DNA from: Nitrospinae bacterium RIFCSPLOWO2_12_FULL_45_22
GTDB lineage: Bacteria > 2-12-FULL-45-22
Direction: 5' to 3'
Assembly: GCA_001803565.1 (NCBI GenBank)
Contig: MHDQ01000041.1
Coordinates: 1 to 13,745, forward strand
Length of the DNA: 13,745 bases
The translations under genes were made by a program, and so were the position numbers. Below the pieces are notes generated by a model. It was given only the letters and a program-made list of their open reading frames with translations, ran no database searches and was not told the origin of the DNA. Shown here one piece after another: positions 6,153 through 13,745 of this stretch. Each line of letters opens with the position of its first letter. Position 1 is the stretch's first letter.

Positions 6153-6908
6153 ATGATGTCATTTCCTGTATTAGTAATCCTTATACCGGTTCTTTATCTT
6201 TTTAGTTGTATCCGGATCATCAGGGAATATGAACGAGCGGTAATATTCCGTTTAGGGAAATTACTGCCAGCTCCCAAAGGTCCGGGCCTGATCTTTGTCT
6301 GGTGGCCTATTGATAAGATGGTGGATGTAAGTTTGCGGCTGGTGGCCCTGGATGTACCACCCCAGGATGTCATAACCCGAGATAATGTATCCGTTAAAGT
6401 AAATGCTGTATTATATTTCCGGGTGATGGAACCCAGTAAGGCAACGGTGGAGGTAGAGAATTATCTCTATGCCACTTCCCAGCTAGCCCAAACCACTTTG
6501 CGGAGTGTGTTGGGTCAGGCCGAGCTAGATGAGCTTTTGGCCGAGCGAGATAAGATCAATAAGAACCTCCAGGAGATAATCGATAAGCATACTGATCCCT
6601 GGGGGATCAAGGTCACCAATGTCGAGGTAAAGCATATAGATCTGCCCCAGGAGATGAAGCGGGCCATGGCCAAGCAAGCCGAGGCAGAGCGGGAGCGCCG
6701 GTCAAAAGTGATTGCTGCTGAAGGAGAATATCAGGCCGCCACACGCCTGGTGGATGCAGCACAGATGATGGAAGCCCATCCTATGGCTTTACAGTTGCGC
6801 TTCCTGCAGACCCTGGCCGAAGTAGCCACGGAGAACAACTCTACCACTATTTTCCCAGTACCCATAGACCTTTTTAAGACCTTCTTCATCCAGGATAAAA
6901 CGACTTAA
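6153..6908 (+). CDS. Slipin (stomatin/SPFH-domain membrane protein)
   Basis: A 251-residue stomatin-like protein of the slipin class found beside long NfeD genes in bacteria and archaea (PH1511 is the archaeal example). One N-terminal hydrophobic segment (about 1-20) anchors it. The SPFH core begins with [12 protein letters not shown] and continues through [22 protein letters not shown] charged coiled-coil stretch around residues 170-200 ([19 protein letters not shown]) should drive oligomerisation. The hydrophobic C-terminal part (about 215-245) is the kind of region that NfeD proteases cut. GTG 6150, ATG 6153 and ATG 6156 are consecutive; GGGAGG is best spaced for 6153, so I use it. It lies downstream of the NfeD gene and is followed by a serine hydrolase 74 bp later. 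Likely role: scaffold in membrane microdomains and regulatory target of the protease. Confidence 0.94.
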   Translation: MMSFPVLVILIPVLYLFSCIRIIREYERAVIFRLGKLLPAPKGPGLIFVWWPIDKMVDVSLRLVALDVPPQDVITRDNVSVKVNAVLYFRVMEPSKATVEVENYLYATSQLAQTTLRSVLGQAELDELLAERDKINKNLQEIIDKHTDPWGIKVTNVEVKHIDLPQEMKRAMAKQAEAERERRSKVIAAEGEYQAATRLVDAAQMMEAHPMALQLRFLQTLAEVATENNSTTIFPVPIDLFKTFFIQDKTT

Positions 6909-6943
6909 AACAATATTTGCCCAAAAAATCTTTTGAATAGTGT

Positions 6944-6972
6944 GGGGGATTGGCCTCCCTGGGTAATCCCCC
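6944..6972 (+). promoter_or_regulatory. G-rich/C-rich hairpin in front of the serine hydrolase start
   Basis: GGGGGATT (6944-6951) pairs perfectly with AATCCCCC (6965-6972) around a 13-base loop. The stem ends ten bases before the likely ATG, where a ribosome binding site would be expected, and no purine-rich site is seen there. No T-run follows, so it is not a normal terminator. A translational control hairpin is possible; this is inference from position. Confidence 0.4.
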
Positions 6973-6982
6973 CAATGCAAAA

Positions 6983-7765
6983 ATGGACTATTCTTTTCTA
7001 GATCGGCCAGAGATACTTCAGTTTATCTTTTATCCCAGGAAAGACCCGGTGGGGAAGCCATCGGTATCGAATGCCACCGATTATTTCATCCCGGTAGAAG
7101 AGGGTATTGGCATTGGGTGCCGTTTTTATACCGCTGGCCAAAACTCTCCCAATATCCTCTATTTCCATGGCAATGGAGAGATTGTAGCGGATCATGATTA
7201 TATTGCCCCAATGTATAATGAGAGAGGCATTAATCTGTTTGTGGCTGACTATCGGGGCTATGGCATGAGTGATGGGACACCGACGTTTAATGCCATGATG
7301 GCTGATGCCCACATCCTGTTCAGAGAATTTTGTAAGGTCTTAAGAGATAATTCTTATACTGGCCCTCTCTTCCTCATGGGCCGTTCATTAGGAAGCGCCT
7401 CGGTGGTAGAGTTGGCCTATCATTACCAGGCACAAATGAAAGGGTTGATCATCGAGAGTGGATTTGCCAATATCCTGGGGCTGTTCGAGCATCTGGGCTT
7501 TCCGGTAAAAAGTTTTGGTTTTACTGAAGAGCCGAAATTTTCCAATCGGGTAAAGGTCCGCTCAATATCTATTCCCTCTTTGATTATCCATGCAGAATAT
7601 GACCAGCTTATCCCTTTAAGCGAGGCCCATGATCTGTTTAATAGTTTATCTACTGACGATAAACGTCTGGTAGTTATTCCCAGGGCAGACCACAATACCA
7701 TCCTGGCCATAGGTATGGAGCCATACTTCCAGGCCCTTGAACACTTCATCTTTCGGCTTCTTTAA
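6983..7765 (+). CDS. Serine alpha/beta hydrolase (BEM46/ABHD-like)
   Basis: An alpha/beta hydrolase of 260 residues from the ATG at 6983. The oxyanion segment FHGNGE lies at about 61-66. The nucleophile elbow is GRSLGS with Ser135, followed by the likely acid D207 (AEYDQLIP) and base H237 (ADHNTI). The Asp-Tyr-Arg-Gly-Tyr-Gly stretch near 89-94 is typical of the BEM46/ABHD13-like group, which includes esterases, thioesterases and peptidases. No signal peptide or clear membrane anchor is visible. The frame is open to a TTG at 6950, but that codon sits inside a hairpin with purines directly abutting it; neither candidate has a good ribosome binding site, so the start is uncertain. It follows the slipin gene on the same strand and may be co-transcribed with nfeD and slipin. 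The substrate is unknown. Its last 20 bases overlap dinB tail to tail. Confidence 0.85.
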   Translation: MDYSFLDRPEILQFIFYPRKDPVGKPSVSNATDYFIPVEEGIGIGCRFYTAGQNSPNILYFHGNGEIVADHDYIAPMYNERGINLFVADYRGYGMSDGTPTFNAMMADAHILFREFCKVLRDNSYTGPLFLMGRSLGSASVVELAYHYQAQMKGLIIESGFANILGLFEHLGFPVKSFGFTEEPKFSNRVKVRSISIPSLIIHAEYDQLIPLSEAHDLFNSLSTDDKRLVVIPRADHNTILAIGMEPYFQALEHFIFRLL

Positions 7766-8795
7766 TCTCTAAGGAAGATATCCTTATGCCAATAAGTCTG
7801 ACCCTTTTCTTCCATTCAAAGCGGTTGAATAGGGCGCGGGCAGCCGGCCAGATATCGTCAAAAGAGTCCGTAAAGGCTGGTAGGGTATGGGCATGGGTAA
7901 TAGTAACAAAATCCTCATAGCGGATCTTTACCGTTACTGTCTTTCCTTGATACCCTTCCTCTTGAAGCCTCTGCCAGGCATCCTTGGTTAAGCGATAGAG
8001 TATCTGCCTGAGGAAAGGCAGGTTCCTGGTATCACGCTGAAAAGTAACTTCGCGGCTAAAGGACCTGGGCTCATGATAAGGTTCTACCGGGCTATGATCA
8101 ATCCCTTGAGCATGCTCGTGCATGGCCCGGCCAAAGGCCTCACCAAAGACCTCGATCAGTTGTTCTACGGGCGTCCGGGCCAGTTGGCCGATAGTACGGA
8201 CTCCCAGTTGCTTTAACCGCGCTTCAGTCTTAGGCCCGATCCCCCAGAGCCTTGAGGCAGGCATATTCTCTAAAACCTTTGATATCTCTTCCGGTTTGAT
8301 TACCGTTAACCCATCAGGCTTCTGCATATCACTGGCCATCTTAGCCAGGAGTTTATTAGGAGCAATGCCAATAGAGGCGGTGAGATCTAATTCGTTTTTA
8401 ATCCTGGCCTTGATATGCTTAGCCAGCTCTAGCGGTTCCCCCAGAGCGGTATCGGTTATATCTAAGAATGCCTCATCCAACCCGATGATCTCGGTGACAG
8501 GCGAGAATCCTTGCAGGATAGCCATGACTTTTTCTGAGGCCTCGGCATAGGCCTGGTAATCTACCGGTAAAAAGATAGCCTGGGGGCAGCGCCGATATGC
8601 CTCCCGGAGGGGCATAGCGGAGTGTATCCCATACTGTCGGGCTTCATAAGAAGCGGTAGCGACTACTCCTCGCTCCTGGGGGTTGCCCCGTCCCCCGACG
8701 ACTAGAGGCTTACCAGCATATTCCGGATGCTGCTGTATTTCTACGGCCGCAAAAAAGGCATCCATATCTATATGCAGAATAACTCTCTCAGGCAT
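7746..8795 (-). CDS. dinB: DNA polymerase IV (Y-family translesion polymerase)
   Basis: DinB copies past damaged bases with low fidelity. The 349-residue product has the Y-family palm and fingers: HIDMDAFFAAVE near the N-terminus gives catalytic D10 and steric gate F15, and GLDEAFLDIT gives D107 and E108. The helix-hairpin-helix thumb motif LWGIGPKTEARLKQLG is at 183-198, and the little-finger domain runs from about 240 to 341. Length is close to the 351 residues of E. coli DinB. The usual C-terminal sliding-clamp peptide (QLxLF-like) is not seen: the protein ends SSLEIKEAER soon after the little-finger domain. The ATG has a modest AGGA about nine bases upstream. The gene lies 115 bp downstream of the restriction subunit gene on the same strand; no LexA-like box was recognised in that gap. 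Function is secure; clamp interaction is doubtful. Confidence 0.95.
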   Translation of the reverse strand: MPERVILHIDMDAFFAAVEIQQHPEYAGKPLVVGGRGNPQERGVVATASYEARQYGIHSAMPLREAYRRCPQAIFLPVDYQAYAEASEKVMAILQGFSPVTEIIGLDEAFLDITDTALGEPLELAKHIKARIKNELDLTASIGIAPNKLLAKMASDMQKPDGLTVIKPEEISKVLENMPASRLWGIGPKTEARLKQLGVRTIGQLARTPVEQLIEVFGEAFGRAMHEHAQGIDHSPVEPYHEPRSFSREVTFQRDTRNLPFLRQILYRLTKDAWQRLQEEGYQGKTVTVKIRYEDFVTITHAHTLPAFTDSFDDIWPAARALFNRFEWKKRVRLIGIRISSLEIKEAER

Positions 8796-8910
8796 AAGGC
8801 ATAATCCTATTCCCCAAGACAGTGGAGTAAGACAGAAATTAAAGAACCTTTTGTGTCCAGTTTCTGTGCCCGCTCTCCTTTTTCACTTCATATTGATAGA
8901 CCTAATGAGA

Positions 8911-11649
8911 TCATTTGCTAAACAGGGGAATTCTAGACTTTCCTTCAACGACCCTAACTAAATCAGAAAATGTTGTGAATTTTCCCTCACCAAAGGATTT
9001 TTGTTCCACCCGAATATAATTCCATATTTTTCCCACCTGGGCTGATACCTTTCGGCACCAATTGATAATACTCGCTTCCTTATAGGCGACAGCTTCATAG
9101 ACCTGCCCCTTGGTCTCTATGATCCAATGAGTTTCTTTCCCGTTTCTCGTCTCCTGAACCGCTACAAAATCCGGATAGTAAAACTTGATCGCACCAGAAG
9201 GGCTGAGGTAATCGACCCGAAAGCGGGTGAAGTGCTCTGCCAGCGCTGCAAACCGCAAAATGTCCGGGCAGCGGTCTAAGAATTTGGCAAACGCTGATTC
9301 AAAATCGTTATAAGTTGCCACATAATTGAAGATGGTATGCTCACATTGGAGGTGGCGCCTTCTCCATATAAATGGTTGCGTATCTGAAAGTTTAAACCTT
9401 GCCTCCTCGAACTCGATCCCACGTTCCTCGGCGGTGAGGTCACTAATCTTCTTGGCGAGGTATCGGGCGATCCCCTGCTGGAGCATGGGTGATCGCAGGT
9501 GGTTACGAATATTTTCATTTTCCAGGTCTATCTGCTGCCCAAAACACCGATCCGCCACATATGTCCGCACGATTGGATAGAGTTCCGCAAAGACACTCGA
9601 TAGCCGCGCCTCGGCAATAACCTTATTGGTTATTGAAGAAAGCACCTCCTGACTGAGAGGAATAATCCCTGGCATAAAGGCGGTTCGATGAATTTCGGTT
9701 TCAGTGGTAGCAAACTCCATTTTAAGGGTAATTCGATACTCTTCTTCAAGCTCTTCCCGGTCATAAATTGGGTCGAGACGGAGGGGATCGATGGAAGCCA
9801 ATTTTTTATAGTCGTGAAGGAAGACAGGCCGGGTCAAGGGAATGGTGATATCATATTTGATCTTCTCCTGAACGGGCTCGATCTTGATCGGTGGGGCAGG
9901 TGGCTTGGTGACAGTCTGAATCCCCACCCCTTCCATCTCCAACTGCCTCACGAAATCTTCAAAGGCTTTCGTACCCATAACCTCCAGCGTTTGAGTACGG
10001 TCGGGGCTGATATTTTCCATTAACCGAAGCCCTCGGCCCACCGCCTGCTCGGGAAGGATCTTGGCCTTCGACGTGAATGGCCGCAGGCCAAGAACTACCG
10101 AGACATTTTTGACATCCCATCCCTCTCTCAACATCATCACACTGACAATAACCTTGATCTTGTTGGTAGGCAGATCGATGTCACGCGCTGCCTCGCGAGC
10201 TTCTTCGAGATCCTTTTTGGTAATCTCGCCCTCTGAATCTGTATGAATTATTAATACCTCACTCCCTTTCAGTCCTGTCCTATTCACCTTGTCCACTAAC
10301 CATTTGCCTATCTCATCGGCAAAGGCATTCTTCTCGGCCATAACAAATAAGACCGGCTTCGGTCCTAAAGCCTTGTAAGTCTTATAATGCTCCCTCCAGC
10401 GCTCCAGGGCGGCAAGGAGCCATTCTCCATATACGTCCGTCACATTATCCTTAGTTACTTTTTCGGGGTCAGACCGCCTCACCTGGTGGACAATAAGGGG
10501 CGCTTTGACTACCCGATCTTCCACCGCCTGAGCCAGGGGATAATCACAGATGATCCAGGGATAATAGGTACCATTCTGGTCTTTGGGTGTGGCCGAGAAG
10601 TCTAGCCATAATGCTAATCCATTGGGAATGGTTTCGTGGATTGCCATAAGGGTCTTGTGCCAGGCCAGGTCTTCATCGTGGACATGGTGGGCCTCGTCAT
10701 TCATCACTACCAGATCCCGAAGGCCCTTTATCCGTTCCAACATGGAGCGTTGGTGAGAAGCAAGGTCTCTAACGGGCTTCCGGCCCAGAAGGGCATCCAC
10801 AGCGTTGGCCGGTGTCCACTCATCATCCCGCCATTCATAGATCTGATGAATATTGGTGAGAAAAAGATTTCCAGTGGGGTCTGGCTCACTACTCTCCCCC
10901 CTCAGAATGACCTCCAAATTCCATTGCCACTCAGGGGGTATAAGGGGCAACGCATAAAAGATTCGATTGTTGGCAAAATCCCTCTCGAGGCGCTGGTAGA
11001 CAATCACGTTGGGGGCGACGATAAGAAAATTAGTGGATAGGTCAGACCCCTTGACCATCTTCCGATGGAAGTACGACCAGACCATAACCATTGCCATCAC
11101 ATACGTTTTGCCAGAACCAGTGGCCATCTTAAAGGCATAACGCCGGAGGTTCTCGGGAGGGAGATCCTGTAGGCCGTCACTCTCTAACTCCGGGAAATAC
11201 CGCCTGATCTGTCGGTGACCATTCATGGTAGTCTGGTGCTCGATACTGTATGAGAACAGATCCCTCCGGAAGATCTCTGCAAAAGAGTCAATGAGGGGTT
11301 TGGCATCGCGGTTCTTTTTGATTTCGATGAGGTAAACGAGGGTCTCTACCGCCTCTCGTTGACCAAAGTAGTAGTGGAAATTGCTTCCGTTTACCAGGTG
11401 ATCTTCCTCGAACCAGAATTGGAATAGTCGCTGAGTCACAGGAGATGCCCCCGGGTATCCATCATCCCGCCACCTATCCACGGCTTGACGAAGCCGATTT
11501 ACTAATAGCATCTTGCTCGGCCGGCGTCCCTCTGCGATTTCAAAATCTTCGGCCGTCTTTTTAATCAGATGGCAATCTGGCCTGACGTGGGCCAGCCGTT
11601 CCGGGACCTCAGGCAGGTCTTTATCATAGGAAATTACGGCTTTTGCCAT
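8911..11649 (-). CDS. res: Type III-like restriction subunit: superfamily 2 helicase with C-terminal nuclease
   Basis: This 912-residue protein is the DNA-translocating and cutting partner of the adjacent methyltransferase. Helicase motifs appear in order: Walker A ATGSGKT 176-182, DEAH box D318-H321, motif III SAT 352-354, and motif VI VGRGLRL 537-543. A PD-(D/E)xK nuclease lies near the C-terminus: YPDF with D827, then E845 and K847 in IIETKG. The order helicase then nuclease is that of type III Res subunits, and it resembles the BPTD_3080-type restriction proteins. The ATG follows the methyltransferase stop after two bases, and its GGAGGT ribosome binding site lies inside the end of that gene, so translation is coupled. 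All motifs are intact, suggesting an active enzyme; the recognition site cannot be read from sequence. The type III label rests on gene pairing and domain order. Confidence 0.93.
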   Translation of the reverse strand: MAKAVISYDKDLPEVPERLAHVRPDCHLIKKTAEDFEIAEGRRPSKMLLVNRLRQAVDRWRDDGYPGASPVTQRLFQFWFEEDHLVNGSNFHYYFGQREAVETLVYLIEIKKNRDAKPLIDSFAEIFRRDLFSYSIEHQTTMNGHRQIRRYFPELESDGLQDLPPENLRRYAFKMATGSGKTYVMAMVMVWSYFHRKMVKGSDLSTNFLIVAPNVIVYQRLERDFANNRIFYALPLIPPEWQWNLEVILRGESSEPDPTGNLFLTNIHQIYEWRDDEWTPANAVDALLGRKPVRDLASHQRSMLERIKGLRDLVVMNDEAHHVHDEDLAWHKTLMAIHETIPNGLALWLDFSATPKDQNGTYYPWIICDYPLAQAVEDRVVKAPLIVHQVRRSDPEKVTKDNVTDVYGEWLLAALERWREHYKTYKALGPKPVLFVMAEKNAFADEIGKWLVDKVNRTGLKGSEVLIIHTDSEGEITKKDLEEAREAARDIDLPTNKIKVIVSVMMLREGWDVKNVSVVLGLRPFTSKAKILPEQAVGRGLRLMENISPDRTQTLEVMGTKAFEDFVRQLEMEGVGIQTVTKPPAPPIKIEPVQEKIKYDITIPLTRPVFLHDYKKLASIDPLRLDPIYDREELEEEYRITLKMEFATTETEIHRTAFMPGIIPLSQEVLSSITNKVIAEARLSSVFAELYPIVRTYVADRCFGQQIDLENENIRNHLRSPMLQQGIARYLAKKISDLTAEERGIEFEEARFKLSDTQPFIWRRRHLQCEHTIFNYVATYNDFESAFAKFLDRCPDILRFAALAEHFTRFRVDYLSPSGAIKFYYPDFVAVQETRNGKETHWIIETKGQVYEAVAYKEASIINWCRKVSAQVGKIWNYIRVEQKSFGEGKFTTFSDLVRVVEGKSRIPLFSK

Positions 11650-11651
11650 GG

Positions 11652-13514
11652 CTACTTCACCTCCACTTCAAAGGCCTGGGAGGTATCATTCCCAAAAATG
11701 TCTACTACCTTGACCATTACCGTGTATTTACCAGGTTTCTCATAGGAGTGAACATCGCTCCGAAGGGCAAGGGTCCGATCCTTTCTGGTGCGGTAGGTTA
11801 CCCAGCCATTCATAAAAGTATCATTTTGAAAATCCCAATCCACGGCCCAGTAGTCAATATAGTCTGACCATTTCCTGATCTTGGAGCGTATATCTTCTGG
11901 GATAAGGTCGGTGTTGGGAATGACAAAATCTTTAAGCTCTACGATAATCTTTCGCCCTTTTTCCTGTTTGATGTCCACTTCGAGGTAAGCCAATTCAAAG
12001 AACTGGATATCCCCTTTATCCACGGCCTGCTGTTCCATCACTTCTCGAGGAATGTTAAGCAGAACGAGTTTTACCCCCCGGCCCTTGGCCGCATCGGTCA
12101 TCAGGTCATAAAGCCCCATCTCCCATTCCCAGCCCAGAATATGGAGTTCCTTTTGTTGTATTGCGACACACTCATCCAGCGAGGCATTGATCTCGTCAAT
12201 GGTTACCGGTGCATCCACTGCACCCACATGGATGACAGCCTTTCCTTTCTTCCCATGCAGGTGCTGCATCCCGGCAAGCGGTTCTGCACCGTAAAGCTTT
12301 AGAATAAATGCCAGATAATGATATATAGCGAGTTGCTGGTCGGTTTTTATCTTATCGCCGAATGTCACTCCCTGCCAGTATTTACGCTCATATTTTCCAA
12401 GATTAAGTACTTCAAAGGGTTTACAATTTTCTACACCCAAAAGCCGCTTTCGGGTTACATGGATGGCCCAGCGTGAAAGATCACACCCGATCCAACGGCG
12501 ACCAAGTTTTTCCGCAACTGCAAGTGTAGTACCCGAACCGGAAAAGATGTCGGCTACAAGATTACTTTCATAAGTGGAAGCTTTTATGATACGGTCAAGT
12601 AACTTTTCTGGTTTTTGTGTTGGAAAACCAAGCAGTTCAGTTGAAGGAATTTGTCCCCCTGTAGGAATATCCGACCACCAATCTTCAGGAACTTTCCCTT
12701 TTTTATATTCTTCAACATCTTCTTCTGGCCTTTCCCTGCCTCCATAAATACCGCCAGTTCCTTCAGTATACTGTCTTCGTTTTAAAAAACTCTCACTATA
12801 TGGTATCTTAACAGCATCAAGATTCAATACCCTTTGTCCCCCTTTGGAGTAACGAAGAATTAAATCGTGTTTGTCAGGAAAATCTTGAACTTTTCTTGAG
12901 GGGCCTGTATAACACCACACAATTTCATTTCTAAAATTTTCTCTTCCAAGAATTTCGTCAAGCATAATCTTTACGTTATGTCCCACATGATAATCCAAAT
13001 GCACATAAATTGTCCCTTGTTCACTCAATAAATCTTTCATTAACACCAACCTGTAGTACATCATCTGGAGATACGAATCCAATCCTTTTCCCCATGTATC
13101 ACGATAAGCCTTTTCCTCTAATATCGACTGTTTCTTAGTCACCTCCAACCCACCATCGCCGATTTCTGTCGTGAAAGAAAAATCTGTTCCTGTTGCAAAT
13201 GGTGGGTCGATATAAATGAGATCGATCTTGCCTGCAAACTTTTCTAAAAGCGAGCACATCACCAGCAGGTTGTCTCCCCAGATGAGTTTGTTCTTCCACC
13301 CTTCTTCAAAAGTATCTCCTTCTTTGGCCTCCCAAATATCAAAGAGTGTTTTCTGTTTGGGCTTCTTGGCTGCCTCTCTTGTGGCACGAGTTTCATTAAT
13401 TGTCTCAATGACCTGAAATGGCAGGCTAACACGCTCTACCTCTTTTCTGGTCCCATCCTCATTATATTTCCCCGGCCAAACCAGCTCGGTTTTCGTTATC
13501 TCAATCCTTGCCAT
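11652..13514 (-). CDS. mod: Type III-like site-specific DNA methyltransferase (Mod)
   Basis: A 620-residue amino-methyltransferase of the beta class: the catalytic DPPF (103-106) comes before the AdoMet-binding FSGSGTT (324-330). DPPF/DPPY-type enzymes methylate adenine N6 or cytosine N4; N6-adenine is usual for type III Mod. The target-recognition region should lie between the motifs (about 107-323), and its DNA (about 12546-13196) is visibly AT-richer than the rest. Residues 400-540 form a family-specific middle part. The last 65 residues or so (DYWAVDWDF to VKVVDIFGND and the end) resemble a PKD-like beta domain, odd in a DNA enzyme. The ATG has AAGGAG six bases upstream and directly abuts the stop of a broken upstream gene. 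It is followed by the restriction subunit gene. Together they would protect self DNA and cut unmodified DNA. Confidence 0.94.
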   Translation of the reverse strand: MARIEITKTELVWPGKYNEDGTRKEVERVSLPFQVIETINETRATREAAKKPKQKTLFDIWEAKEGDTFEEGWKNKLIWGDNLLVMCSLLEKFAGKIDLIYIDPPFATGTDFSFTTEIGDGGLEVTKKQSILEEKAYRDTWGKGLDSYLQMMYYRLVLMKDLLSEQGTIYVHLDYHVGHNVKIMLDEILGRENFRNEIVWCYTGPSRKVQDFPDKHDLILRYSKGGQRVLNLDAVKIPYSESFLKRRQYTEGTGGIYGGRERPEEDVEEYKKGKVPEDWWSDIPTGGQIPSTELLGFPTQKPEKLLDRIIKASTYESNLVADIFSGSGTTLAVAEKLGRRWIGCDLSRWAIHVTRKRLLGVENCKPFEVLNLGKYERKYWQGVTFGDKIKTDQQLAIYHYLAFILKLYGAEPLAGMQHLHGKKGKAVIHVGAVDAPVTIDEINASLDECVAIQQKELHILGWEWEMGLYDLMTDAAKGRGVKLVLLNIPREVMEQQAVDKGDIQFFELAYLEVDIKQEKGRKIIVELKDFVIPNTDLIPEDIRSKIRKWSDYIDYWAVDWDFQNDTFMNGWVTYRTRKDRTLALRSDVHSYEKPGKYTVMVKVVDIFGNDTSQAFEVEVK

Positions 13515-13659
13515 TTAAGTCTCCTTACTTGTTTCTTCTGGTTTGCCTTCCCAAATCCCACATATCTCTTCAACTTTCGGGTCTTGTGGTTTAGTATCAA
13601 CCCAGTATTTGTAGAACTTCGGGTCACGGCTCCTGGGAACAGGTCGTGCCTCGCGTATC
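13515..13659 (-). pseudogene. C-terminal remnant of a gene upstream of mod, interrupted by an insertion sequence
   Basis: In one minus-strand frame about 48 sense codons end with TAA at 13517-13515, immediately before the mod ATG, and the AAGGAG of mod lies inside them. The peptide is protein-like (REARPVPRSRDPKFYKYW, then a stretch with ICGIWEGKPEE) and has no start codon of any kind. In frame it runs into a TGA (13664-13662) that belongs to the insertion sequence end. This is what is left of a gene that formed an operon with mod and res. I do not recognise the family. Confidence 0.6.
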
Positions 13660-13745
13660 TGTCATCCCAAAATGATAATGTCCTATCTAGCCAAGATAGG
13701 AATGTCCTATTTTGATATAGAATGCCCTTTCATGAAAGGAGGGCA
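13660..13745 (+). mobile_element. End of an insertion sequence (continues past the right edge)
   Basis: The boundary begins TGTCATCCCAAAATG, a TG-type transposon end. Subterminal repeats follow: AATGTCCTAT at 13677-13686 and 13701-13710, and a degenerate AATGCCCTTT at 13721-13730, spaced 24 and 20 bp, like transposase binding sites. A hairpin CCTATCT/AGATAGG lies between the first two. AAAGGAGGG at 13735-13743 reads as a strong ribosome binding site on the plus strand, so a transposase gene should start just outside the window. Multiple spaced end repeats with a TG terminus recall IS21-like or IS481-like elements, but the family cannot be fixed here. Confidence 0.6.

Noticed and set aside
6950-6982. 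TTG start for the serine hydrolase
   Set aside because: The TTG is inside a hairpin stem and has purines directly abutting it with no spacing; the ATG at 6983 is the safer choice.
1-13745. CRISPR arrays, tRNA or rRNA genes
   Set aside because: No regularly spaced repeats of CRISPR size and no cloverleaf or rRNA-like stretch were recognised on either strand.

Overview
The window looks like a bacterial chromosome segment, about half G+C, carrying nine intact genes, one gene cut by the left edge, one broken gene fragment and the end of an insertion sequence at the right edge. The Feo-type ferrous iron uptake locus and a DtxR-family regulator with an FeoA-like C-terminus suggest an anaerobic or micro-oxic bacterium. 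No rRNA, tRNA or other strong lineage marker is present, so I do not assign a phylum.

Left part (1-2998, minus strand): an iron locus transcribed right to left. feoB comes first. A 56-residue cysteine-rich protein overlaps its stop codon by the ATGA arrangement, and a DtxR-type metal-dependent repressor follows after a 182-bp gap that contains a branched palindrome. A good promoter (TTGACA, 17 bp, TAATAT) lies in front of feoB. Its -10 and start region sit inside a 27-bp imperfect dyad, which is a plausible operator for the regulator encoded downstream.

2956-3308: a noncoding stretch with the feoB promoter/operator, a fold-back element of about 144 bp flanked by 7-bp direct repeats, and a separate 50-bp hairpin repeat. 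Next come a haloalkane dehalogenase-like alpha/beta hydrolase on the minus strand with its own promoter and then, divergently on the plus strand, a membrane-protease cluster: an NfeD/ClpP-class protease, its usual partner slipin (SPFH protein), and a serine alpha/beta hydrolase. The NfeD protein has a highly charged insertion of roughly 60 residues between its catalytic serine and lysine.

Right part (7746-13745, minus strand): dinB (DNA polymerase IV) overlaps the serine hydrolase tail to tail by 20 bp. Upstream of it is a type III-like restriction-modification pair, a methyltransferase followed after 2 bp by a helicase/nuclease subunit. The methyltransferase has an AT-rich target-recognition segment and a PKD-like C-terminal end. 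A third gene once preceded the methyltransferase and abutted its ATG. Only its last 48 codons or so remain, because the end of an insertion sequence interrupts it. The transposase gene would lie just beyond the right edge.
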